The notes under the pieces are model-generated. The model ran no database searches. It saw only the letters and a program-made list of their open reading frames with translations, and was not told where the DNA came from. A stretch of 16,576 bases of DNA from an uncultured Thiotrichaceae bacterium. GTDB lineage: Bacteria; Pseudomonadota; Gammaproteobacteria; Thiotrichales; Thiotrichaceae. Location: NCBI GenBank assembly GCA_902727945.1, contig CACVAV010000320.1, positions 1-16,576 on the forward strand, written 5' to 3'. A program made the position numbers and the translations under genes. This document shows, in pieces, positions 1-7,501 of the stretch (positions are counted from its first letter, which is position 1; every line of letters starts with the position of its first letter).

Positions 1-258
1 AAATTAGTCGACATCAATACCCGATTTTATACCGCGAGCATTGCAGAAGCGGTTGCTGCCATTGAGTGCGAAGACCTTGCCCATGAGCGCGTCTGGCTTG
101 ACCCGTCACTAACGGAAGATGAGGTAAATGAAATTAATGGGCATACGCTGGCTTTTAAGAAAGGCCACAAACGCGTTGACAGAGCTTATCTCCTGGTGGG
201 CGGGATCGGACTACTTCTCTTATTATTCATCATGCTCGGAGGCGTCTGGAGTGTCTGA
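1..258 (+). CDS. 3' end of an unidentified gene with a C-terminal membrane helix
   Basis: This reading frame is open from the first base and ends at TGA 256-258, giving the last 85 residues of a protein that starts outside the window. The visible part begins with a mixed, fairly acidic stretch containing the segment LDPSLTEDEVNEI. A basic patch (KKGHKR) follows, then one strongly hydrophobic helix of about 22 residues (LLVGGIGLLLLLFIMLGG) that ends four residues before the stop. The basic patch before the helix suggests a membrane-anchored protein with its bulk in the cytoplasm. I do not recognise the family. The frame overlaps the next gene by 8 bases, which suggests translational coupling and a shared operon with the S41 homologue and moeA. 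Confidence 0.6.
   Translation, partial: KLVDINTRFYTASIAEAVAAIECEDLAHERVWLDPSLTEDEVNEINGHTLAFKKGHKRVDRAYLLVGGIGLLLLLFIMLGGVWSV
238..242 (+). promoter_or_regulatory. Ribosome binding site GGAGG that fixes a GTG start for the S41 homologue
   Basis: A perfect GGAGG lies 8 bases before GTG 251-253. This is a much better initiation site than ATG 128, which would force a 131-base overlap with the upstream gene and translate its membrane helix out of frame. Confidence 0.7.
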
Positions 259-2242
259 TAGCTTCACTGATTTTTCAAACGCCAGTCACTCGGCTGCTGA
301 ATTACCCCGGTTACTGGATGTCCTGCCCGCTAATGCAGGCCTCAGTCTTGCTGACAAAAGAACACTGGTCGATCAGGCCAGCGTACTGATTGAACAGGTG
401 TATGCCCATTTACACCTCAAAGAAGCCTTATACGGTATCAACCCCGTACAACGCCTGACATTATTGCAATACCGGCTGGAAGATCCGCAAGATGATGTCG
501 TGCAAAGCGAGCTGGAATTCCACCGCGAATTACTCAGCATTATTCATAGCATGCACGACCTGCACACCAATTATGTATTACCCACGCCTTATCGCCGTCT
601 GACCGCTGTTCTGCCGTTTCTGGTCGAAGAGTTTTTTGATGATGAAGAAAATCCACATTACATCGTCACCAAGCTCACCAAAGACTACAGCCATGCACAC
701 TTTAAGCTCGGTGTCGAAGTTGTCTTATGGAATGGTCTGCCGATTGAAGAAGCTATCCGCCGCAATGGCGAGCAAGAATCCGGCAGCAATGCCGCCGCAC
801 GTTTTGCAGTTGGCCTGCGCTCACTAACCATCCGCACATTGGCGATCAGCCTGCCACCGGAAGAAGTCAGTATCCGGATTACCTACCGTGATAAAAACGG
901 CAAAGAACGCGAAAGTGATTTCGAATGGCTCACGCTCGGCGCGCCACCGATAACAACAGCGGATGAAGGTGCAGCTATCTCATTCAACCGCAGCGCATCT
1001 CCCGCAACACATAGCGCAGAGCCTGACGAAGCCACCGATTTATACCTTGAATCACTGATGGGTTACCATCTGCAGGCCACACAAATTAATGCCTGCCGTA
1101 AACACTTATATGCCAACGCAGGTGAAGCACCGGCCACCCAGCCCTCACTGGCAGAACCGCTGACCAGCAACATGCCGGATATTATCAAGGCCGCTACGCT
1201 AACAACACCGGATGGTGAATTTGCCTACCTGCGTTTGTTTTCATTTTCCGTGCAGGATAATAATGCTTATCTGACTGAGATTATCCGGCTATTAAAAGCA
1301 CTGCCACAAAATGGCCTGGTATTAGATTTACGCGGCAATCCCGGCGGCCTGATTACTGCGGCAGAAACACTGTTACAGCTACTGACACCCCATACTATTC
1401 AGCCGGAAAAGGCGCAATTTAAAAGCAGCCCGCTGGTGCGTGAACTATGCCGTCGCAACTCACCTTCACGAATGATTCCGGCATTAAACCTCCAGCCCTG
1501 GGTGGACTCACTCAGCCGTGCACATGCCAGTGGTGCATTGTATTCAACCGGTCACGGCATCACTAGTGACCATGATGCCAACGCCATCGGCCAGGTGTAT
1601 ACCGCTCCTGTTGTGCTGATTACCGATGCTTACTGTTACAGTGCCGCCGATATGTTCGCAGCTGGTTTCCGTGACCATCATATTGGGCAGATTCTCGGAG
1701 CCAGCGATAATACCGGTGCGGGCGGGGCTAATGTATGGCGGCATCTCTTGCTGAAAATTCTATCTGAATCTCCTGGTATCGACGAATCCGGGCTGCTGAA
1801 AGGTGTGTTTAAAGAGCTACCGCGCTCCGCTGATTTCCGGGTATCCAGCCGACGCATGTTAAGGGTAGGCGAAGCCGCCGGTATGCCACTGGAAGACTTT
1901 GGTGTCGAGCCGGATGAGCGCCATTACATGACACAAAAAGACGTACTAAACGGCAATGTTGATTTATACAATCATGCCACCCGCATCCTGACCAAACAAA
2001 CCCGCCACCAAATGGATGTTGAGGTCGATGCGCAACACTGTGAATTAAAAATCAGCACGCAGAATATTGAGCGTATTGACTGGTTTATTGATGACAGGGC
2101 TACCGGCTCACTGGATGTAAAGCATAACGAAGCCGTTATTAACCTGGGTTCATCAGACCAGAAACGCCAGGTTACTTTATTCGCCTATAAAGGCGGAAAT
2201 AAAGTTGCCGCTTCCAAACAACACATAGTCTGCGGAGCATAA
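251..2242 (+). CDS. S41-family (C-terminal processing peptidase-like) protein
   Basis: A 663-residue protein related to S41 serine peptidases (the Ctp/tricorn-like fold). An N-terminal helical region contains the MHDLHTNYVLP-type segment seen in some S41 relatives. A PDZ-like segment follows (around GVEVVLWNGLPIEEAI). The core S41 signature LVLDLRGNPGG lies near residues 355-366. The expected nucleophile serine sits in CYSAADMF at about residue 464. The segment where C-terminal processing peptidases carry the general-base lysine (GKG) reads GASDNTGAGGANVW here, so the Ser-Lys dyad is not evident; the protein may use another base or be inactive. The last 70 residues look like a small beta-rich domain. 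No signal peptide is visible from the chosen GTG start, so a cytoplasmic location is likely. The stop is 7 bases before moeA and the start overlaps the upstream gene, indicating an operon. An upstream in-frame ATG at 128 is possible but lacks a well-spaced ribosome site. Family assignment is firm; substrate is unknown. Confidence 0.85.
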   Translation: MSDSFTDFSNASHSAAELPRLLDVLPANAGLSLADKRTLVDQASVLIEQVYAHLHLKEALYGINPVQRLTLLQYRLEDPQDDVVQSELEFHRELLSIIHSMHDLHTNYVLPTPYRRLTAVLPFLVEEFFDDEENPHYIVTKLTKDYSHAHFKLGVEVVLWNGLPIEEAIRRNGEQESGSNAAARFAVGLRSLTIRTLAISLPPEEVSIRITYRDKNGKERESDFEWLTLGAPPITTADEGAAISFNRSASPATHSAEPDEATDLYLESLMGYHLQATQINACRKHLYANAGEAPATQPSLAEPLTSNMPDIIKAATLTTPDGEFAYLRLFSFSVQDNNAYLTEIIRLLKALPQNGLVLDLRGNPGGLITAAETLLQLLTPHTIQPEKAQFKSSPLVRELCRRNSPSRMIPALNLQPWVDSLSRAHASGALYSTGHGITSDHDANAIGQVYTAPVVLITDAYCYSAADMFAAGFRDHHIGQILGASDNTGAGGANVWRHLLLKILSESPGIDESGLLKGVFKELPRSADFRVSSRRMLRVGEAAGMPLEDFGVEPDERHYMTQKDVLNGNVDLYNHATRILTKQTRHQMDVEVDAQHCELKISTQNIERIDWFIDDRATGSLDVKHNEAVINLGSSDQKRQVTLFAYKGGNKVAASKQHIVCGA

Positions 2243-2249
2243 AGACGCA

Positions 2250-3536
2250 ATGGGCAACAACGATATCACCGGGTCACTGTCAACAACTGCGGCTTCAACT
2301 GTAGCTTCCTGCGACATTCTACCGCAAGGCACATTAAGCGTTGAGCAGGCACAGCAGCGTATTTTGCAAGGCATCAGTGCTATTCAGCATACTGAACGCG
2401 CTAACCTGCACAATGCGTTGGGGCGTATTTTAGTTAATGATGTCACCGCCCGCTTTGATGTGCCGCCGCACCGCAATTCAGCTATGGATGGTTATGCTTT
2501 TGCTTCGACTGAAAGTATTAGCGAGCAACCACTGAAAATCGTGGGTGTTTCATTTGCCGGAAAACCTTATCAGCACGCTGTACAGGCCGGCGAATGCATC
2601 AGGATTATGACCGGCGCGGTAGTACCTGATGATTGTGATACGGTTGAAATGCAGGAAAACTGCCAACGCGATGCTGACCGGCTGACTCTGAATTCCACCC
2701 CGAAAGCCGGTGCCCATATCCGCCATCCCGGTGATGATATGCCAGCGGGTGAGCGTGTATTAAGCGCCGGGCGTAAGTTAAATGCAGCTGACCTTGGTTT
2801 ACTGGCTTCATTAGGTATAAGTGAAGTCGATGTGATTCGCCGCCCCCGCGTCGCGTTTTGCTCCACAGGTGATGAGCTTAAATCCATTGGCGAGCCGTTG
2901 GGCGTGGGTGATATTTATGATAGTAACCGCTACACACTGCATGGCATGTTAAAACAGCTGGATGTCGAGATAATTGACATGGGTGTGGTGCGTGATACAC
3001 CCGAAGCAGTTGAACAAGCCTTCGCCTCAGCCAGCCAACAAGCCGATGTCTTGATTACCAGTGGCGGCGTCTCCGTGGGTGATGCGGATTATGTGACGGC
3101 GACACTGAAAAAACTGGGCGAAGTTAATTTCTGGAAAATGGCCATGAAGCCCGGTAAACCGCTGGCGCATGGCCGCTTGGGGGATTGTCTGTTTTTTGGT
3201 TTACCCGGCAATCCGGTATCAGTGATGGCCACCTTTTTACTATTCGCCCGCCCTGCCATTCTAAAGCTGCGCGGTGAACCATTATCCGCTCTGCCTGAAT
3301 ACCCGGCTATTTCCACCCAAGCGCTGAAAAAAGCCGCCGGGCGCAAGGAATACCAACGCGGTATCTGCACACAAGATGCTCACGGAAACTGGCAGGTAAC
3401 CAGCACCGGCATTCAGGAATCTCACATGCTGCGTTCTATGAGTCAGGCGAATTGTTTCATCATATTAGCACGTGAAACGGAGCATGTTGCAGAAGGTAGC
3501 ACTGTGAAAATCATGCCGTTTGCAGGGCTGCTGTGA
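2250..3536 (+). CDS. moeA: Molybdopterin molybdotransferase MoeA
   Basis: MoeA inserts molybdate into adenylylated molybdopterin, the last step of molybdenum cofactor synthesis, in the cytoplasm. The 428-residue protein has the family landmarks in order: the PPHRNSAMDGYA segment (residues 72-83), TGAVVP (121-126), the GDDMPAGE region (161-168), STGDEL (205-210), the catalytic-site TSGGVSVGDADY (270-281), KPGKPLAHG (300-308) and GLPGNPVS (317-324). The last three belong to the MoaB/MogA-like domain. The C-terminal beta domain (about 350-428) is present. About 25 poorly conserved residues precede the point where MoeA proteins usually begin (TLSVEQAQQRIL), so this start gives a slightly long N-terminus; no better ATG follows before MDGYA. 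A GGAG lies 12 bases before the ATG. It is close-coupled to the S41 homologue; no other Mo-cofactor gene is in the window. Confidence 0.96.
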   Translation: MGNNDITGSLSTTAASTVASCDILPQGTLSVEQAQQRILQGISAIQHTERANLHNALGRILVNDVTARFDVPPHRNSAMDGYAFASTESISEQPLKIVGVSFAGKPYQHAVQAGECIRIMTGAVVPDDCDTVEMQENCQRDADRLTLNSTPKAGAHIRHPGDDMPAGERVLSAGRKLNAADLGLLASLGISEVDVIRRPRVAFCSTGDELKSIGEPLGVGDIYDSNRYTLHGMLKQLDVEIIDMGVVRDTPEAVEQAFASASQQADVLITSGGVSVGDADYVTATLKKLGEVNFWKMAMKPGKPLAHGRLGDCLFFGLPGNPVSVMATFLLFARPAILKLRGEPLSALPEYPAISTQALKKAAGRKEYQRGICTQDAHGNWQVTSTGIQESHMLRSMSQANCFIILARETEHVAEGSTVKIMPFAGLL

Positions 3537-3643
3537 ATGAAATACGCCAGCGCCAACTTATCCGGCAACCTAATACCCCATTAATAAAATCTGCGCCAGT
3601 GTTAATGAAACAGTGGTGCTGCTTCTGCAATAATCGTTCGTTC

Positions 3644-3649
3644 TATAAA
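3644..3649 (+). promoter_or_regulatory. Possible -10 box before the glycoside-hydrolase-like gene
   Basis: TATAAA lies 18 bases before ATG 3668, in the 131-base gap after moeA. No convincing -35 hexamer is found 16 to 18 bases upstream, so this is only a candidate. Confidence 0.22.
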
Positions 3650-3667
3650 TAACCGACACCAATACTT

Positions 3668-5257
3668 ATGAAAATGGCTTATCCGACCCGGTTACTCAGC
3701 GCCCTATTCCTATTGTTAACAATAAATCCTGCACACGCCATCACACCGTTTATTGGTATTAATACCAACGAAGCAGTCGGATTCGATTCAAGCGTACCTT
3801 TTTCTGATTTATTCCGCACAGCAGAACCCTTTAAAAGAAGTGGCCTTACCCGAGGCAATATCACTTACGACCAGCACGGCTGGGTAAAAAACCTGAATGG
3901 CGGACAAGCCGGTACTTATTTTGTGCGCTGGCTACCCATGGGCACTTTGCCACAAGGTAATTATGTGGTGAGCTACGAAGGCAGCGGCCAACTCAACTAT
4001 GTGGAAAGCGCACAACTGGTCTCGCGCTCACCGGGGCGTGATATTATACGCCTCGCACCCGACAAGAATAATGAAATTTCTGCAGCGCTGGTAATTGCAA
4101 AATCTAACCCTGATAACCCCGTGCGTAACATTCGCGTCACCCTGCCCGGTGGTGTTTGCCAGGGCAATCAATTCAGGCGGGTGCAGAATGCTAATGCCTG
4201 TGGTGGTAAATCATTTTTACCGTTTGAACAACGCTCAATACAAAACCAATTTAATCCCGACTACCTGAATTTTATGCGCCAGTTCCGCACCATCCGCTTT
4301 ATGGGCATGTCAGGCATAACCCGCAATGATCGTGAACAGAGCTGGGGGCAGCGTGCCAATATAAATGAAGCCACCTGGGGCGGCCACTATGGCGAACGTG
4401 GCGTGCCGTTGGAAGTGATGGTATCACTGGCTAACACGCTGAATGCTAATGCATGGTTTAATATTCCACACATGGCTGATGCTGATTATATGCAACGTTA
4501 TGCACAGTACGTTAAAGCTAACCTACGGCCTAATCTGAAGGTTTATATCGAATACAGTAATGAAGTCTGGAATCCGGTCTTCTCTCAGGCACAGTATGCG
4601 CGACGTGAAGGTGTGCGTGACCAGCTGGCAGCAGACCCGTTAGTGGCTGGTATGGTGTTTTACGGCTTTAAAAGCAAACAAATGTTCCAGATTTTTAATC
4701 AGGTGTTTAATAATGACAGAAATCGTCTCGTTCGTGTTCTCAGCGGTTGGTTCGGCAATCCGGCACTCACACCGCATATCCTGAAAGCCTACAATGTCTA
4801 CCAACAAACCGACTTATTTACAGTAGCCCCCTACTTTTATGCAGCCCAGGATGATCTGCTGAAAGCCCGCAATACCAATGACATATTCAAAATGATTGAA
4901 ACATCGCGCCACTATTCAATTAACCAGGCCATTAAACACCTTAAAACACATGCAGACTTTTTAAAACCCTACAAAGTCCAGCTGGGTGCTTATGAAGGCG
5001 GACAACACCTTGTGCATTATAAAACCAAATCCAAGAAGCAGCACCCTAACCCGATCCTGATTGCCGCTAATCGTGACCCGCGCATGGAACACGCTTATAT
5101 TAAGTTACTGAATGGCTTCAAACAGGTGGGTGGCAAATTGTTCATGGCATTCTCCTCGCCACGGGCTAATGCACATTTCGGTTTCTGGGGCGTGAAGGAG
5201 CATATTAACCAGAATCCGGCTCAGGCACCTAAAATACGTGCCTTGATGCGCTTTTGA
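3668..5257 (+). CDS. Secreted glycoside-hydrolase-like protein (clan GH-A type)
   Basis: A 529-residue protein with a clear signal peptide: a short basic start, a hydrophobic core, and an AHA cleavage motif at residues 22-24. The first part of the mature protein (about 25-160) is beta-rich and ends near a cysteine pair (C164, C178) that could form a disulfide. The C-terminal two thirds resemble a TIM barrel. The motif EYSNEVWN (residues 295-302) has the Asn-Glu pair typical of the acid/base in clan GH-A glycosidases, and AYEGGQHL (441-448) offers a second glutamate, E443, as the likely nucleophile. Relatives are often labelled 'cellulose-binding protein', but the layout suggests an enzyme acting on a beta-linked polysaccharide outside the cytoplasmic membrane. 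The exact family and substrate cannot be told from sequence. No separate carbohydrate-binding module or cell-wall anchor is seen. It appears to be transcribed on its own. The ATG has only a weak ribosome site. Confidence 0.75.
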   Translation: MKMAYPTRLLSALFLLLTINPAHAITPFIGINTNEAVGFDSSVPFSDLFRTAEPFKRSGLTRGNITYDQHGWVKNLNGGQAGTYFVRWLPMGTLPQGNYVVSYEGSGQLNYVESAQLVSRSPGRDIIRLAPDKNNEISAALVIAKSNPDNPVRNIRVTLPGGVCQGNQFRRVQNANACGGKSFLPFEQRSIQNQFNPDYLNFMRQFRTIRFMGMSGITRNDREQSWGQRANINEATWGGHYGERGVPLEVMVSLANTLNANAWFNIPHMADADYMQRYAQYVKANLRPNLKVYIEYSNEVWNPVFSQAQYARREGVRDQLAADPLVAGMVFYGFKSKQMFQIFNQVFNNDRNRLVRVLSGWFGNPALTPHILKAYNVYQQTDLFTVAPYFYAAQDDLLKARNTNDIFKMIETSRHYSINQAIKHLKTHADFLKPYKVQLGAYEGGQHLVHYKTKSKKQHPNPILIAANRDPRMEHAYIKLLNGFKQVGGKLFMAFSSPRANAHFGFWGVKEHINQNPAQAPKIRALMRF

Positions 5258-5275
5258 TACGATGGTTAAGGTTTT

Positions 5276-5309
5276 GCTATGCTCCGATTGTCGATAATCA
5301 GAGCATAGT
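5276..5309 (+). terminator. Strong hairpin after the glycoside-hydrolase-like gene
   Basis: CTATGCTC (5277-5284) pairs perfectly with GAGCATAG (5301-5308), and an outer G-T wobble adds one pair. After a C/A mismatch, GATT pairs with AATC around a 6-base loop. The hairpin starts 18 bases after the stop codon. No U-tract follows, so it may be a weak or Rho-assisted terminator, or an mRNA-stabilising or regulatory hairpin in the leader of the FUN14 gene, which starts 55 bases on. Confidence 0.5.
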
Positions 5310-5363
5310 CACTTTCAGAACCGCGTTATCAATCAGCAAATAGGCGTAACAGGATAAACAACC

Positions 5364-5894
5364 ATGAGCAATCAATACCTTCCCGACGTACCTCCGGCCA
5401 TCCAACCTGCCTATAACAATAATCAGGGCGGCTGGGTACCGGTAGAACCGGGCGATTTACCCAATGACTCCAGCACAGCAAACTATTATGGAGAGCCAGG
5501 TGCAGGCAACACCTTTCACAATGATAGTGTCACCTCCGATGGCGCTGGCAGCTTTATCAACACACAAGCACTGGAAGGGCTTGATTTTCTGACAGCACCC
5601 TTTCTGCTCGGCAACGTTGGTGCACCGTTTGTTATTGGGTTAGCCGTAGGTTATTTTGCCAAGAAGATGCTGAAAATTGCGCTGTTTCTTGCGGGCGGAG
5701 CCATCGTACTGTTATTCGTGACTGAATATTACGGCGTAACATCGCTATCGGATCAGGGTTTACAGACCGCAGCCAATGCCGCCACTAATATAGCCAGAGA
5801 CTCGGGTGGTTTTTTGATTGATCGGCTGTCGCGCATTTCGACCAAGGGCGTCAGTGCCACAGCAGGTTTTTTTGTCGGCCTGAAATTCGGCTAA
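5364..5894 (+). CDS. FUN14-family small membrane protein
   Basis: A 176-residue protein. Residues 1-75 are polar, rich in Asn, Gly, Pro and Ser with few charges, and probably disordered. Residues 76-176 match the FUN14 pattern: a hydrophobic segment with the glycine-rich turn GLAVGYFAKK (92-101), a second helix KIALFLAGGAIVLLFVTEYYG (104-124), an amphipathic linker, and a final glycine-patterned helix ATAGFFVGLKFG (165-176) at the very C-terminus. FUN14 proteins are small membrane proteins; the eukaryotic FUNDC1 is a mitophagy receptor, but the bacterial role is not established. The polar N-terminal tail is longer than in minimal bacterial FUN14 proteins. AGGA 9 bases before the ATG serves as the ribosome site. 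Convergent with the AI-2E gene. Confidence 0.7.
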   Translation: MSNQYLPDVPPAIQPAYNNNQGGWVPVEPGDLPNDSSTANYYGEPGAGNTFHNDSVTSDGAGSFINTQALEGLDFLTAPFLLGNVGAPFVIGLAVGYFAKKMLKIALFLAGGAIVLLFVTEYYGVTSLSDQGLQTAANAATNIARDSGGFLIDRLSRISTKGVSATAGFFVGLKFG

Positions 5895-5938
5895 ACCCGA
5901 ACCAGCTAAACAACCCAACCGTACGCCGCACGTATCCG

Positions 5939-5961
5939 GGAGGCAGCACAGACACGCCTCC
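5939..5961. terminator. Hairpin between convergent genes
   Basis: GGAGGC (5939-5944) and GCCTCC (5956-5961) pair perfectly around an 11-base loop in the 66-base gap between two converging genes. It touches the stop codon of the AI-2E gene. The position suits a bidirectional terminator, but neither side has a U-tract. Confidence 0.4.
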
Positions 5962-7025
5962 TAATGCTGATCAAACAGATCTGTCCGGGGCCATGTATTC
6001 AATACCGCATGTATGAGTGTCCCCAGCGGAATAGCAAAGAAAACACCCCAAACACCCCAGATAGCACCAAACACAAGTACCGCCGCAATAATGGCAGCAG
6101 GGTGCAAGTTAACCATTCCGGAGAACAATAAGGGCACCAACAAGTTACCATCTAAAAACTGAATAATCATATAGACCACCATTACCCAGATAAAGTCAGA
6201 GGTATAACCCCACTGAAAATAAGCAACGATAGCAATCGGCAAAGTCACAATAGCCGCGCCCACATAGGGAATCAGCACAGAAATCCCCACCAGAAACGAC
6301 AGCAACACCGCATACTGAAGATCCAGCCACAAAAATGCAATAAATGTAGTAACCCAGATAATCAGGATTTCCAGAAATTTACCCCTGACATAACTGGCAA
6401 TTTTTCCGTTCACTTCATTCCAGACCTTAACTACCAAACCTTTGTCACGCGGCAAAAACTCCCCAAACCAGCCAGTAATTAACTTTTTATCTTTAAGAAA
6501 GAAAAACACCAGTAACGGTACAACCACCAAATAAACCATAAACACAATGATGTCGAATACCGAAGCAATAGAAAAACTAAGAATTTGCTGTGAGCCACGG
6601 GTAATCTGTGCTCTGGCGGAAGACAGTATTTCCAGCACCACCTGCTCTGACACAAAAGTAGGGTATTTTTCAGGCAGGAGCATGACCACATTCTGCCCCT
6701 TAGTCAGAATATCCGGAATTTCCAGCACAAACTGAGTCGCCTGCTTAAACAGCAAAGGTGCCAACACAAAAAGAAGAATCAGCAGCAACAGGATAAACAA
6801 GCTGAAGACAGTGGCAACAGAAATGAACCGGGGCACCTTAAAACTGCACATAAAATCAACACCACCGTCTAACAGGTAGGCGATAATAACTGCTGCTAAT
6901 AACGGTGCAAGAATATCACCCGCAAACACCACCGTTGCCAGTCCGAATGACAGTAGCAAAGCAAGGATGGCCACTTGTGGATTAGAAAAGTGCTGGTTAT
7001 ACCAGTCATTCAGTAACTTGATCAT
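5961..7025 (-). CDS. AI-2E family transporter (PerM-like permease)
   Basis: A 354-residue integral inner-membrane protein with the AI-2E/PerM architecture. Two helices near residues 17-52 are followed by one at 68-92. A soluble amphipathic region of about 60 residues comes next, then a helix ending in FFFLKDK (174-180), and then a block of closely spaced helices from about 215 to 342. Family-typical motifs include IPYVGA (252-257) and the DGNLLVPLLFSGMVNLHP stretch (292-309), which contains the conserved Leu-His-Pro. Some members export autoinducer-2; others act as Na+/H+ antiporters or have unknown cargo, so substrate is open. It begins 23 bases after the stop of the 128-residue gene upstream on the same strand, suggesting a two-gene operon. 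The ribosome site is weak. Confidence 0.9.
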   Translation of the reverse strand: MIKLLNDWYNQHFSNPQVAILALLLSFGLATVVFAGDILAPLLAAVIIAYLLDGGVDFMCSFKVPRFISVATVFSLFILLLLILLFVLAPLLFKQATQFVLEIPDILTKGQNVVMLLPEKYPTFVSEQVVLEILSSARAQITRGSQQILSFSIASVFDIIVFMVYLVVVPLLVFFFLKDKKLITGWFGEFLPRDKGLVVKVWNEVNGKIASYVRGKFLEILIIWVTTFIAFLWLDLQYAVLLSFLVGISVLIPYVGAAIVTLPIAIVAYFQWGYTSDFIWVMVVYMIIQFLDGNLLVPLLFSGMVNLHPAAIIAAVLVFGAIWGVWGVFFAIPLGTLIHAVLNTWPRTDLFDQH

Positions 7026-7048
7026 ATTTATTCAGACTCGCCCGGTGG

Positions 7049-7435
7049 TTAACAGTTCTGTTCAAACTCTTGTTTTAATTGCGCATAATGATCGGCAAAT
7101 AGTTGCTGCAACTCGTCAATCACTTCTGTAGCGGCCCGACCATTGATCAGGTGTGCAGTCATCAGGTCTGAAGTCTGATGTAATAATTTATCTCTATTGA
7201 TCATCGGATAGGTGGCTGCCAGGCGTTTGATCGCTTTAACCACACTCTCCTGCTCCGGCCGCACAATGGCTTCCGGATCAGGAAATTCACCCATGGGGTA
7301 TTCCGGCTCAGACGAAGCAACCAGAAAGTCAGTAAACCGAAGTAGTGTTTCCTTGTCACGCTCATTTAACTTAGCAAATGATTCGCGCAACCTCTTTTCA
7401 TCCGACCCATCGGATGAATTAAGTATAGGCAACAT
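7049..7435 (-). CDS. Conserved-looking small helical protein, function unknown
   Basis: A 128-residue, charged, mostly helical cytoplasmic protein with no signal peptide or membrane segment. Visible blocks are an N-terminal RLRESFAKLNERDKETLLRF helix, a Pro/Glu-rich linker (SEPEYPMGEFPDPEAIVRPE) and a C-terminal helical half ending EFEQNC. I do not recognise a family. A good ribosome site and close spacing to the AI-2E gene support it as a real gene expressed with that transporter. Shadow frames on the other strand lack comparable signals. Confidence 0.75.
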   Translation of the reverse strand: MLPILNSSDGSDEKRLRESFAKLNERDKETLLRFTDFLVASSEPEYPMGEFPDPEAIVRPEQESVVKAIKRLAATYPMINRDKLLHQTSDLMTAHLINGRAATEVIDELQQLFADHYAQLKQEFEQNC

Positions 7436-7440
7436 AGGCT

Positions 7441-7446
7441 TCCCTC
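7441..7446 (-). promoter_or_regulatory. Ribosome binding site of the 128-residue gene
   Basis: On the minus strand GAGGGA lies 5 bases before ATG 7435-7433, which supports the chosen start. Confidence 0.6.
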
Positions 7447-7479
7447 AGAAAGAATTGTCGACATTCTACTGGTATTAAC

Positions 7480-7501
7480 GGTAGAAAGAAAACTTTCTAC
7501 C
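7480..7501 (-). terminator. Perfect 9-bp hairpin at the end of lysR
   Basis: GGTAGAAAG and CTTTCTACC pair perfectly around a 4-base loop. The stem begins at the last base of the lysR stop codon. Downstream on the minus strand there is no clean U-run, so termination strength is uncertain, but the position suggests it ends the lysR transcript or protects its 3' end. Confidence 0.55.

Noticed and set aside
128..250. N-terminal extension of the S41 frame from ATG 128
   Set aside because: It overlaps the upstream gene, gives an implausible Trp/Tyr/Ser-rich leader that is an out-of-frame reading of a membrane helix, and has no properly spaced ribosome site.
2570..2887. 105-residue open frame opposite moeA
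   Set aside because: It lies wholly inside moeA, whose motifs are intact, and shows no protein-like pattern of its own.
7456..7463. TGTCGACA palindrome, also present at 14314-14321
   Set aside because: Two copies of an 8-base palindrome in 16 kb could be chance, and the second copy is not clearly in a promoter region.
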